From NCBI RefSeq assembly GCF_043641665.1, contig NC_092195.1, positions 21,406,274 through 21,470,273 of the forward strand: 64,000 bases of DNA, given 5' to 3'. This stretch comes from Enoplosus armatus. Its lineage: Eukaryota; Chordata; Actinopteri; Centrarchiformes; Enoplosidae. The position numbers were made by a program, and so were the translations under genes. Shown one piece after another: positions 50,180 to 60,444 of this stretch. Every line of letters begins with the position of its first letter. The stretch's first letter is position 1. The notes beneath the pieces are model-generated. The model was not told where the DNA came from and made no database searches. It worked only from the letters and a program-made list of their open reading frames with translations.

Positions 50180-51445
50180 GCCTCCAATGTAAAAGGAGAT
50201 GGGATTGAAAGCAGTTAATAGAGTTGAGGCTGTGATTAGCCTCACAGCTGCTGCAGTGAACTGCGGTGGCGGTTGGTATCAGCGAGGTCCCGCCGGCTCT
50301 GTTTGCTAGCTGACATGATAGCACTTCCTGCAGGAAAGACCCTAATTAATTATCATTTGTTTATTTCTGCCTGCAGCCATTTCTCGTTTCCTGTCTCAGC
50401 TCACCATCACGTCTCTTTCTGCCCAGTTTTCTGTCACTCTGGTTGTTGCTTCATATTCTCTCCTTTTTTCTTTGGTCACTTGCTGTTTCCTGCATTTTTC
50501 TGTCTCTCTTTCCGTCTCTGTTTCAATCTTTCTCCCTCAGTTTGGCCTTCTCGCTTGATGTTTTGTTTTCCTCCTGGTTTTCTCAGTTGAATTCAGGCAC
50601 TTTGTGGGCAAGCAGCAGGTTGTTTTGCAGGTTCAGGCTGCTCAGGATTTCAGGTGCAGATTAGTTGGTGTGCAAACTTGGTGGGTTAAGAACAAACTTG
50701 AGAGTTGAGGGTTGAAAAATGAATAAAAAATAGTAATGGAACAGACTTTTTATCTTCTTAAGTCTTCTCAGTCTACATTTAGCTCTGGAGCTACGTTCCA
50801 CATTAGCCATATGCCACGAGGTTGTGCATGACATAAATTACACCATCTGTCCGTCTGCCCATGTCCACGAGGGTCCACGCGGGTCCACAAGAGTCCACGA
50901 GGGTCCATCTAATATTCTGAGTCCATCCTGTGACTCTTTGGTCCGTCTAACAAAATGATTTCTGCCTCTCTGAGACATTTTTGCACGATCAGGACTTTCT
51001 GTTCACCGACAATCAGATTGCACGTTCAAACATCACATGACATATATATTATAACTATCAATCATTTAGCTTAGATGATCATGAGAATCATCAGTATCGC
51101 TCTCTCTCCCCCTCCTCCTCTTTTATCTTTCACTCTTCTTCTCTCGGCCGTCGAGCTCGTCCCGATCCACTCCAGCCAATTTAAATTCCATTTGGGAATC
51201 TCATTTAAATTCATGTGGGACGCCTCATTGGCAGGGCGGCGATAAACATTTAGCGAGGGGCGGGCTGAACACATCAAGACCGTGTTGTTTGGGGGGAGGG
51301 GGGGGGGTTAGAAGAACATAACTCAACTGTCCACGCAGAGATGAAAAGATGAACAAGTTGCATGCTGGGACTGAACAGTGGTAGATGTTTGTCGGGGCTC
51401 TGCGCTCGCTGTGTTGTTGTTCTGAGAACTTGAAAGCAAACATGC
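50180..51445. other. Gene-free stretch
   Basis: Contains pyrimidine-rich 50440-50590 and the minisatellite at 50863. 51155-51245 (ccaatttaaattccatttgg, atctcatttaaattcatgtg) is AT-core rich and enhancer-like. A 9-base G run at 51299-51307 follows. Confidence 0.45.
50863..50908. repeat. 10-bp minisatellite (GTCCACGAGG)4.6
   Basis: Units gtccacgagg, gtccacgcgg, gtccacaaga, gtccacgagg, gtccat. Confidence 0.9.
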
Positions 51446-51448
<3 letters not shown>

Positions 51449-51477
<29 letters not shown>

Positions 51478-51478
51478 T

Positions 51479-51521
<43 letters not shown>

Positions 51522-51564
51522 ATCACACACACACACACACGCACACACACACACACATACACAT

Positions 51565-51597
<33 letters not shown>

Positions 51598-51612
51598 ATC
51601 ACACACACACAC

Positions 51613-51655
<43 letters not shown>

Positions 51656-51730
51656 CATACACATCACACACACACACACACATCACACACACACACACAC
51701 ACACACACATCACACACACACACACACACA

Positions 51731-51768
<38 letters not shown>

Positions 51769-51791
51769 CACACACACACACACACACACAG
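51449..51791. repeat. Long (AC)n array with TC, GC and TA interruptions
   Basis: About 340 bases of AC alternation. The compound acatacacatcacacacaca recurs at least three times (near 51512, 51555, 51590 and 51656), showing a higher-order unit of roughly 35-70 bases. Z-DNA prone and probably highly polymorphic. All Thr-His and Cys-Val ORFs across it are artefacts. Confidence 0.97.
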
Positions 51792-51794
51792 CTG

Positions 51795-52300
51795 CTAATG
51801 AAAAAATCTCGCTTCAGTCTCTAATCTACTTTGAAGATTTGGACTGGTTTCGTCACGCTCCCTCGCTCAGCCATTTTAAATCTCTCTCCCTCTGCAACAT
51901 GTGATAGTCTCTTGATCTCTCTCACACTTTTGTTCTCTAATATTTCCTCTCTTTCTCCCTCCGTCTGGTTCTCCTTCTCTTGCCATTGCTTTTTTCCCAT
52001 CGTCACACTTTGCCTTCTCCTTTTTCCTTTCCTTTCCTCCAGCTTATGTTGTCTCTCCCTGTCTGTTTCCTTTGCTTTCTCTCAGACTACATCCACACTA
52101 TCCAGCTCATTAACACAGTTTACATGTAAAACACAACCTGTGCCCTCACAACCCCGAACGACAGAAAAGTTTAACATTTGACCAAAGAAATAAACATGAT
52201 TACAAAACTGATCAGTTTCAGTGGACACATTTCAGTTGTCTCCAAAAAAGTACTGAGATTCCACATGCAGTCTTTGGACAACTTCATTTGACATCATCTT
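51795..52300. other. No recognisable feature
   Basis: Pyrimidine-rich 51880-52085, otherwise nothing. Confidence 0.5.
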
Positions 52301-52306
52301 CCTTCG

Positions 52307-52346
52307 TGGTAATGAACCCTCCTGACCTCCAGGTGGCAGTACAGGC
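52307..52346 (+). repeat. Local 40-bp repeat, copy A
   Basis: Runs from gtaatgaaccctcctgacc to gcagtacaggcag and matches 52712-52751 at 35 of 40 positions in the same orientation. It is probably a fragment of a dispersed repeat rather than a tandem duplication, because the flanks do not match. The family is not recognised with certainty. Confidence 0.6.
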
Positions 52347-52711
52347 AGAAGAATAAAGATTTTGGTATCTTTTTCCACATTCATTGATCAACTGTCTGAC
52401 ATTGTTTGAAAACCTGTGATTTCTCTTCAGTGTGAGTCGTATCGTGACAGTGTGGATCATGGGAGTCTGACGTCCATCTGATGTACTTAACAAGCAGCAT
52501 TTTCACCTGAACTCCTCTCAGCTGATACGGGTTCTGCTTCGGCTGATGAATAACATGACAGCACGCTGTGGAGCTCATGCCGTGTGTTGTGTGTTTATGG
52601 AGCGGCTGAAAAAACACGTGTGGCAGCGTTTAACTTCAGTAACTAAAAAGCAGACTCAGTATGAGATGTGTGGGAGATTGTGAAATTGTATTGTGTGTTA
52701 TAGATGTAGTA

Positions 52712-52751
52712 GTAATGAATCCTCCTGTCCTGCAGGGGGCGGTACAGGCAG
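52712..52751 (+). repeat. Local 40-bp repeat, copy B, overlapping the receptor exon
   Basis: Matches copy A at 52307-52346 at 35 of 40 positions. It contains the likely splice acceptor (AG 52734-52735) and the first 16 bases of the candidate exon. The five differences from copy A include one (C to G) that gives tgcag where copy A has tccag, although both end in AG. Confidence 0.6.
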
Positions 52752-52785
52752 CCAGCAGACCATTCTCCATGAGGAGCAGTGGAAG
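52736..52785 (+). other. Probable 5' UTR part of the receptor exon, with splice acceptor
   Basis: A pyrimidine-rich stretch (tcctcctgtcctgcag) ends at AG 52734-52735, a reasonable acceptor 50 bases before the ATG. If used, an upstream noncoding exon must exist, which I cannot locate. The acceptor lies inside a copy of a local 40-bp repeat. The next AG, at 52757-52758, has a weak pyrimidine tract. The exon could instead be the first exon with an undetected promoter just upstream. Confidence 0.4.
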
Positions 52786-52894
52786 ATGCCGGCTCTGCCA
52801 GCACTGCTGCTGTCGATTTACGTCGTCGTCCCGCTGCTGACCATGGCACCGCTCTCCTTCAGCCAGGCCAACACCCTCTCTGCCGTCCGGATGG
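52786..52894 (+). CDS. grik5: First coding exon of a kainate-type glutamate receptor subunit, grik5-like (partial)
   Basis: Seen: an ATG with A at -3 opens 36 codons plus one base, ending at a consensus donor (GTGAGT, 52895-52900), so the exon ends in phase 1. The peptide begins MPALPALLLS, has a hydrophobic core at residues 7-18, and a plausible signal-peptidase site after residue 28 (S-Q-A). It ends with L-S-A-V-R-M. Known: GRIK5 (GluK5, KA2) and GRIK4 are high-affinity kainate receptor subunits that co-assemble with GluK1-3 in neuronal membranes. Mammalian GRIK5 starts MPA and has LSSLRM directly before the Ala-Ala-Ile-Leu-Asp-Asp start of the amino-terminal domain. The leftover G would begin that Ala codon. 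Inference: this is the signal-peptide exon. GRIK4 fits less well because it has SLRI there. The signal peptide is longer than the mammalian one. No second exon is visible downstream. Any other secreted or receptor protein remains possible. Confidence 0.5.
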
Positions 52895-53084
52895 GTGAGT
52901 GCATCACATGACATGGGTTTGAATCCCCGCTGCTGCTAGCACCTACACCCTTCAGAGTTGATAGCTTCATTTAAACTCCAAGTTGCTGTTTGAGTGTTGA
53001 GTGAGTTTGCATGAATGCCCAATCTGCATTGTCAGCCATGTTTTAAGCGCAAGTTATTTTCTTAAAATAAGATCAGGAAGGCTA

Positions 53085-53142
53085 AAAGAGATTAGATCCT
53101 GTGGATGAGAAGCATGTGCACTAACCACCACACCAACTAAAC
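53085..53142 (-). repeat. Possible decayed tRNA-derived SINE head
   Basis: The reverse complement has an A-box-like ggtggttagtgcac and, about 29 bases on, aggatctaatctc, a weak B-box match. No SINE body or tail is recognised. Confidence 0.3.
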
Positions 53143-53495
53143 TTCTAATTAGTGATATTAAACTAGTGAGCACACCACTCTGGTCCAAACTGACCCCTGA
53201 ATGTACCAGAACAGCATCTCACCTGTGTGCAGTTAATACTGCAGCTGTCAAAATAAAGGCTTTCCATTGTGGTGCTTTAACAAAAACAGTATCCCCTGAT
53301 ATTTTGGGGAATCTGGAGTCAGTTTCATCGTGTTTCATCACGTTCAGATCCGAGCAGCTCTTCCTCTGTTGTTTTTAATCATGTCATATTGGTTACTGTT
53401 CGTTCTACTTGAAACTACAAAGTGCTCCATGATGCTACATGATGACATTCGAATGGGTGGATAGCAGCAACCTGTTGTTGGTCCTGGACTGGGAC

Positions 53496-53571
53496 TTGAT
53501 TGGGACTTGTTGGTCCTGATGTGGGACATTATTGGGACTGGTTGGTCTTGGAACCATCAAGTCCCAATCAA
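53496..53571. repeat. 14-bp perfect inverted repeat
   Basis: ttgattgggacttg (53496-53509) and caagtcccaatcaa (53558-53571) are exact reverse complements, separated by 48 bases made of the same gggactt/ggtcctg vocabulary. Confidence 0.85.
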
Positions 53572-54589
53572 AAGGTGTTTTTTTAGATGTTGTTAGACGA
53601 TCTGACGTAGACCTGATGGAAAGTGTCATTATTTACCCAGAATCCCACAGTCTCTATAAATAAACACTCACACATATTCTCGGCATTCGTCCTGCTCTCT
53701 CTCTCTCCTGTTGGAATGTGTTAACAGATAAAAACACACTCTCCTCCTCTGCATCGCCTCTATTTTTGAGCGCTCCTCCGTCACTCGTTACTCCTCCGGT
53801 TTGTTGTTTTTGTATCCTCTCCTGTTTCCTCGTCGTTTTGTTTCTCCTCTCACCACCCACCGCCGTCTCTGTTTGCCATCTTGATTCCTCTCACACTATC
53901 TCCTCTCTTTGTTTACCGTTTTACGAGCCCCTCGAGGATTCCCTTTGTCTTTGGCGCTCACTCGCTCGGTGTTTCCATTTCTTCTTCTTCCTTCCTCCTT
54001 TTGTTTCTGTCCCAGGTTGGATCATTTGTAAGCGCAAATAAACTCGGCAGAAACCGGATCAGGGAGCGTCTCCATGACTCCCCTTCATGATTCACGGCGA
54101 GGCCTGAGCGCCGCTCTGCTATCAGCACCTCTTCCTTCCCGTCCTCATCACGCCCCTCAGAGGAGGATTAAATCCAATAAAAGCAGCGACTTAACGTTGG
54201 AAGTAAAAGTTCAGCTCTCTCCTCGCAGCAGATAACAGTTTTTTCCCTGTTCCTCTCTCAGCCCTGATGGCCCTGAGTTCAAATCCCTGTTGCTTTTATC
54301 ACGCGGGGCTTCGGCAAAACCGGCAGGCACTTACATGCAAGCTGCCATGGCAACCGGGTCGCCTGGCGATGCGTAATGGCTCACCTTCCACTCTTCCATT
54401 AGTAACAGCTGACTGCTCCACACACACCCTTACATTTGACACATGAACACACACACACGTCTCTTTCATGTATGATGAGTGGAGTTACAGCGGAAATAAC
54501 TTTCAGCCTCTCAGATGATATTATAGCAAAGAAAGGCTGGATTCAGCTGCGAGGAGGCGTACAGAGACAGCACTCTCTTTTCATATATG

Positions 54590-54998
54590 ACGGGAAAAAT
54601 AAGAATTCATATTTAAAGAAGTCAGATTGTATAGAAGTCTATGAGAAAATGACCCTACTTCTCACTTGATTTATGACCTCAGTAAACATTTTCCTAATCT
54701 GGACGGAGGCGTTCGGTTGTACTGAAAGACACTCTAGGAGTCGGCTGTTCATCTTTTACTACATTTACAAGCTAACTTTGTTAGCCGCTGCTTCACACGG
54801 CGTAGCCAGGAGCCAGGTGCAGTCAGGTTGCAGGTACAGGTAGATGTGCAGCTCCACCCTCTCGTCCAAATATGGTCACTTCTGGTTCCAAAAAACCAAG
54901 ATGGCGACGGCCAAAATGCCAAACTGGAGGCTTCAAAACGGTAGTCCACAAACCAACGGGGGACGTCACGGTGGCCACGTCCACTTTTATTCAGTTTG
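54590..54998 (+). repeat. Common percomorph repeat (ACAAGATGGCGACGGCC type)
   Basis: Contains agtctatgagaaaatgaccc with tacttctcacttgattta near 54634, and then aagatggcgacggccaaaat, gccaaactggaggcttcaaa, agtccacaaaccaacggggg and acgtcacggtggccacgtcc. The phrase order matches a repeat frequent in percomorph genomes. It often ends in 'ttatatacagtctatgg', which is decayed here. Confidence 0.8.
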
Positions 54999-54999
54999 T

Positions 55000-57900
55000 T
55001 AGTTTTTGGACAACAATGGAGCTCTTTGGCACAGAGGATGAAGGTATATCAGAATATGATACACACACAACACAACACTTTTTATTTTAAATATTGATAA
55101 GTCATATTTTGTATATAGATGGAAAAAAGAAGACAAACAACAATGTGATAGTTTTATATAAAGGATTGGAAAAAACAAAATCACCCCTACACCTAATAAT
55201 GTTGAAAACGTTTCTATTTCATTTTAAAAGTTCCTGCTGTGCACATTATTTAAATGCATGACATATTTCCCTGTTATTATGAGTCTTCAGGTGAATGGAT
55301 TACATTTCTGACAACACAATTTCACAAATATTGCCTTAGATATGAAAAATAAAATGCACAAATAGCATTTATGTTTTGACTTATATATTCAGTAAGACTG
55401 GCTTAAATCCAACAACAAAGCAGAAGAATTACTTGAGCTGGTCTAAATATGCTGTGCACCAGTTTTAGTAAAATCTGACTTAATTATAAGAGTGGAAAGT
55501 TCTTATTATAAAAGCTCCCATATGAAGGATTCTCCTAAGTTGTTCATTTGCATTTCATTAAGGTGAAATATTTGTTTTTATTCAATGTTTTTATAAATCT
55601 ATGTTTTGAATGGACATTTATTCAAATAAGGTTAAAATAGGTGGAATAACTCACAAAGGTTGCTGGTTTGACTCATTTTGAAGTAGGAAAAAAATAATAA
55701 AGCCAATCAACAGTCAGACTGTGTGTTTGTTTATATTCAGCCAGAAATGCTTTTTGACTGCGTTCAGGTGCATGAATGTTTCCTTTTAGCTGCATTTCTC
55801 TCTTCAGGTGGTGGAAAATCGAATTTAGTTCCACTCCAACTCACTCAGCTATAACCAAATTTCTTCAAGGTTTGTGATTCAGTAGCTGGGAATTAAAAGG
55901 GACTGTGTGAAAGTGTTTTTGTCATTCAAGGACTCAGATCATGTTGGGAAACTGCCAGCAGTCAGATGCTGGTACAGTTTGTCCTCCGCTGGCTACTGTA
56001 GGGCAGATTTCTGAGCTGCTGTGGCAGGTAACCAGACATCAGGAGGCACGGAGCAAAAGATAAAAGAAGTACTCAATCCTCACTGCTGTCTCCTTCTCAG
56101 TTCTTTACTCTACACGGCCATGACAACACCGGTAGTCTTCCTCAGGTCAGTCAGGGCAGGAGACCCTGTGCGGTAGCCAACCATCAGAATACTCGGCGGG
56201 TCTCCGTACATTCATCTGGATGCTTCATGCAAACGAAGACGACGTCCTTTCGTGTCACAGCAGGTGACGTCAGGGCAGAAAAGAAAAAGGCTCCGCTAGT
56301 TTAAAAAGAAAATGGTTGCCATGGATAGATAGTCCAAAGTCAGCATCTCTGGGGTTTGCACGTGCTGTCTATGGATCCATTATCATGTAAATGACTTTCT
56401 TGTGTTATTTGGAATCAAGACAAGTTCAGTAGTTTGTATTTATTTCTGAAACATTCCTGTAAGAGTCGTTCACTAAAACAATTCTTGACTGTATCTCATG
56501 GTCTTCATCAGTGTTTGAGCGAGCTCGCCCTCGTCAAGTTGTTTATAGGCCCAACCATCCACCGTGACCTCTACCCTAAAGCCCGGGGGGAAATTAAGTA
56601 AGAGTAGAGGGGGGTTCAGGTTTCAGATGTGCTTTTGCAATCCGACAAGCACCTTGTTTTTAGCTAAATTAGCTTTTGAGGTTGTAAAGCTTCACACGTC
56701 ATCTCCTTTTGCTACTGAGAGTTTCAGGTGTTTGAGCAAACAACCCCCGCTGACGTGTTGTTGGTGGAGTCTCTGTAGAAAACGCTTTCTCATATGTCTA
56801 ATTTGTTTTTGTCAGTGGCTTCGATTGTTGTTCTGGGAGAAAACGGGAGCATAATGATTTTGGGACTCGTGAGTGTTGAAGTGGCTGAAGTTTATGCATC
56901 AGTTTAGAAACATCATACCTGCAACTGCTAAAGTGGGTCCTGATGAAATGTAAGTTCTTTTATAAACAAGTTAGGAAGATACAAAAACTTTTTTTAGAAT
57001 GAGTTCATGCAATCTTTCTCTTTTGAAGTATATGAGTGGATCAATAGGAAACAATCTTAAGATCCATGAACACCTGATCAACAGTGACAATCTCTCTATA
57101 AACCCAACACAGTGACAAACCTGTACACCTTAACTCGTTTTAAAAGCAGCCAAAACACAGAAAGGAGCAAACCTGTGGGCCAGGAATCATATTTACAAAA
57201 TCTGTACAAAATGTGTCCTCAGACGACTCAAGTACTTCAGTACCTCGTCGGTCTTATCCATGGAAACAAACCCTCCAAGAAAGCAATTAGAGCCAGCACT
57301 TCACATGAGCAGCAATCAAATCACAAAACAAGAACGACTCAGCTCTAATTATCAATCACATACGTTTAACAAGCAGATTCATCGCTGTCCTGCTGAGAAA
57401 CAACCCAGATCAGATCCGAAACTGTGACTGTGATTAGAGCAACTTTGTGTTTATGTTGCAGATCTCCGGCCAATCACAACCACAGCAGCTCACAGGTCAG
57501 CACGTCCCAGTCACATGCCAGTTAGCGTTCAGAGGAGAAAGAAGTCAATCTGTGAATCAGAAGGTTGACGAAAAAGAAACAGTGCTGATTCACACGAAGA
57601 TGAAACGTTCAGCGTCGGACTCACGATGGATAGTTTAAAATAAATGATCAGCAACAGAACAGAAGAGATCTCTCTATTTTATTCCACACATTCTTCCCCC
57701 TTGTCCAAACGTGGCGCCTACATTACCCATAATACAACCCGACTGTCGACAGTTCGGTCATAGATTCAGGTGTTATGTAGCGGCTAATGTAGCTACAGAG
57801 GTCTGGTCAGCTCACTTCTTTCTAACTTCACACCAACAAACATTTTGTTTGGACGCTGACTCAAGTGACATCACTTGAGGACATTCATCAGACTTCACTC

Positions 57901-58105
57901 AGCTCCCTCTGAGACACTGAAGGCTTCATACTACTTTAAAACATACGCAGTAGTACTCCCCAGCACATGCTGAGGTGGGAAATCTTCAGTTAGTACCATG
58001 TAACTCCCTCTAAAACCACAAGCAACCAGATGTCTGTTTGTGTACAGATTCAACAAATTAGATATAACATGGTCATTAGGGAGCTTTGCAGGTGTTTGTA
58101 GGAGG
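55000..58105. other. Gene-free stretch (candidate intron)
   Basis: AT-rich to 55750. A CRE-like tgacgtca lies at 56265-56272. 57715-57960 (cattacccataatacaaccc, tgttatgtagcggctaatgt) may be another old dispersed repeat. No exon recognised. Confidence 0.4.
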
Positions 58106-58107
58106 AT

Positions 58108-58262
58108 TTTTGAACTTTGGACAGATCCAGGCTAGCTGTTTCCCCCTCTTAAAGCTAGGCTAACTACATTCTGGCCCTAGCTTCTTGTGCAAAGACATGC
58201 GACTGACCTTTTCGTCTAACTCTCAAAAAGAAAGCAAGTAAGTGCAGTGGTCAAACTCTGGA
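58108..58262 (+). repeat. Percomorph repeat (CAGGCTAGCTGTTTCCCCC type)
   Basis: tttggacagatccaggctag, ctgtttccccctcttaaagc and cgtctaactctcaaaaagaa, agcaagtaagtgc appear in the family order. Only the final 'cccaaaatgtcaaactattcc' part is decayed. Partial relatives are at 23990-24028 and 24741-24872. Confidence 0.8.
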
Positions 58263-58264
58263 TG

Positions 58265-60010
58265 TTTTAAGAGGGCTGGGTGCCATTCGACGAGTCAGTC
58301 TCACTGCCAGTGTCTCCGAGTGGCCAACTGCAGTACTGCAACAACACAATCCATAGACCTTCATTATAAAAACAGTCCGTTCTTACTCTTTGTCTTCCAC
58401 CATGAAGCAAACAAGAAAGCGAGAGTAAACTGTATGGGCTCTTCAGACTCATAATCATGTCTGCTACCAGTTCTGATGATACATCCATGCATCAAAAACT
58501 CATTTCTGACGGCAAAGTTTCCAATGAAACAACACAACTCACAGTTCATGTGAATATCTTGCTGGTAAGTTTCTCATGTTGCTGCAGTGATGTACATGTG
58601 TACTCCAGGACCTTGTGACACCACAAGGTCCTGGGTGTGGTTACAGGTACAACAGAGCACGCTTGACTACAGCCAACTGTATCGGTGATGCTGGCTGTGG
58701 TGAGAGGATTGCATGACGTTGCACAGCTGTTCATGTTATTGTGTCCACGCTCTGTGTGTGACTTATAGTTTTGAAAATCAAAAGAGCCTGAAATAAATTC
58801 TCCTCTGGCAGGATTAAAAAGTCAAGAGCGTAAATAATGCAGTGAAGGATTTGAACGATTCAGCAGCATCAGTGTCCTTCAGCTGCTGCTAAAAACCTCC
58901 GTGAGTTATTTCAACCTGCGATATCAGTCATTCTGAAGGAGTCATTAGCTTAAATTCATCAATAAATATCTCTAAACTTCAGAACAGCCAGTGTGTAAAA
59001 GGTAGTTTGTCACCGCAGGACGTCCAACATTAATCCTTTCAAAATTAGCTTAAAGTACATTTTTCAAAATTGGGGCATAAGTCATTTTATAAGCGAAGGT
59101 GTCAGTTTTCATTTGAAAAGGCAAACGTCTCATTTTGGAGGAAAACCCAAACTGAATCTAAATTTCAGACATTTAGTGGAGAAAACTTTGTTCCCTTCAG
59201 TGCGACCTCTGAGTCTGTTAAAGCCACCAGCTCAATATTAAAGGTCAGAAACATTACAGAAGCAGTAAATAAACAGAATAAACCGCGATGGAGTGGAAGA
59301 GAATCGACCCACCAGAGAAACCAGAAGTAAACAAATCCTTGGTTCGGAAGGATTTTGCCGTTTGAGAAAACGCCACTTTTTTAAAAACAGGCCCTGTGGC
59401 TTGACTTTAACAAAGTGTCTGTGCTAAACGCCTCTCAGAGACAACTGCAGGCTTTCTCTCTGATATGAATGGTTTTACTCTTTTGGAACATGTCAGCACT
59501 TTTCCTCAGAAACTGCATTTTCTCTGCAAAACTGAGGTTTGATTTAACCAGAAATTAGAATGAATCAGACAGTTAGATAATGAAAAAGTCTCAACACAAG
59601 GTCCACGTACCTGGGCTCTGTCTAACATGTGATTGAACTGACCAATCAGAAGCCAGGACAACACCGAGGTAAATGTGAGGAGGAAAATGTGTCACATCTT
59701 CCATCCTAAATTTTAGATCAATTCTAAAACTTTTCCTGTTTTCAGTGCTAAAGTCAGTAACATCTGAAACCCTTTAATAACTTGTCTGATTAACTGTCTG
59801 AACAGCGAGTAAGAGTTTAAAGTTTTCTTTGCCAAGAGACTGAAGCTGCGTCCTAAATCCAAACTACACACTAATTCTAGGAGGAAAACCTGGAAAGTGA
59901 CTAAATGAAGTACATCTAAAGAAGTTCCTATGCTTCCAAGAAACTGTTGTCTCACAGTGACACACACTATACTCACATATAGCACATGCTGTATACAGAG
60001 ATACATAAGA
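58265..60010. other. Gene-free stretch (candidate intron)
   Basis: No exon or clear repeat. 58608-58632 has an inverted pair, caggaccttgtgacaccaca with aggtcctgg: a 9-bp stem (aggaccttg / caaggtcct). Confidence 0.45.
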
Positions 60011-60014
60011 CAGC

Positions 60015-60440
60015 GGTTCTGTGAGGCCTAATGCTAACGTCTGCATGCTAACATGCGCACAATGCTAACATGTTAATGTTCAAGAGGTATAAAGTTTCAG
60101 AATCAGAATCAGAAACTGTTTATTGCCAAGTAACATACATTACAAGGAATTTGCTGTGGTCTGAAGGTGCTGTTGTTTTGACGACAAACGTGTAGAATAT
60201 AAAAGGTAAAACAAGAATAAGAATAAAAATAAGATAAGATAAATAACAAACAGTGCAGTGACCAAAATAAAGTAAAGTGTCCAGATAAAGTGTCCAGTAG
60301 GGGGTGGGTGCGTTAATGTAACGTATAACTTGGTTTGTGTTCGGCTGGGGGGGCCGACTGAAGCAAAAGTCCTCACAATCCATCCAATAGTTGTTGAGAT
60401 ATTTCAGTCTGGACCACAGTGGACCGGCCGACGTGACCCT
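60015..60440 (-). repeat. Percomorph repeat (CTATTGGATGG type), interrupted
   Basis: The left piece (60015-60090: ctgtgaggcctaatgctaac, gtctgcatgctaacatgcgc, aatgctaacatgttaatgtt) and the right piece (60371-60440: aatccatccaatagttgttg, agatatttcagtctggacca) are the two ends of one family on the minus strand. The piece between them is replaced by a LINE tail. The right end matches 14046-14085 in reverse complement. Confidence 0.75.
60095..60310 (-). mobile_element. LINE 3' tail, inserted in an older repeat
   Basis: ttcagaatcagaatcagaaa, ctgtttattgccaagtaaca and tacattacaaggaatttgct are the reverse complement of a well-known fish LINE 3' end (accttgtatgt...acttggcaataaa...gattctgattctga). The following AT/A-rich part (60190-60280) fits the 3' UTR. 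Coding region absent. Confidence 0.8.
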
Positions 60441-60444
60441 CCCT

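Larger units (their letters stand above)
52900..54585 (+). other. Candidate first coding intron, first part
   Basis: Starts at the exon donor. 52915-52932 (gggtttgaatccccgctg) looks like a tRNA-type B box. 53085-53142 in reverse complement (ggtggttagtgcacatgctt with a B-box-like block 29 bases on) may be a decayed tRNA-derived SINE head. 53478-53580 holds repeats of gggactt/ggtcctg with an inverted repeat. 53690-54010 is pyrimidine-rich. No second exon (expected to begin with the Ala-Ile-Leu-Asp-Asp block) is present. Confidence 0.4.

Noticed and set aside
51385..51798. 137-codon ORF of Thr-His repeats and minus-strand Cys-Val ORFs
   Set aside because: Pure translation of the AC microsatellite.
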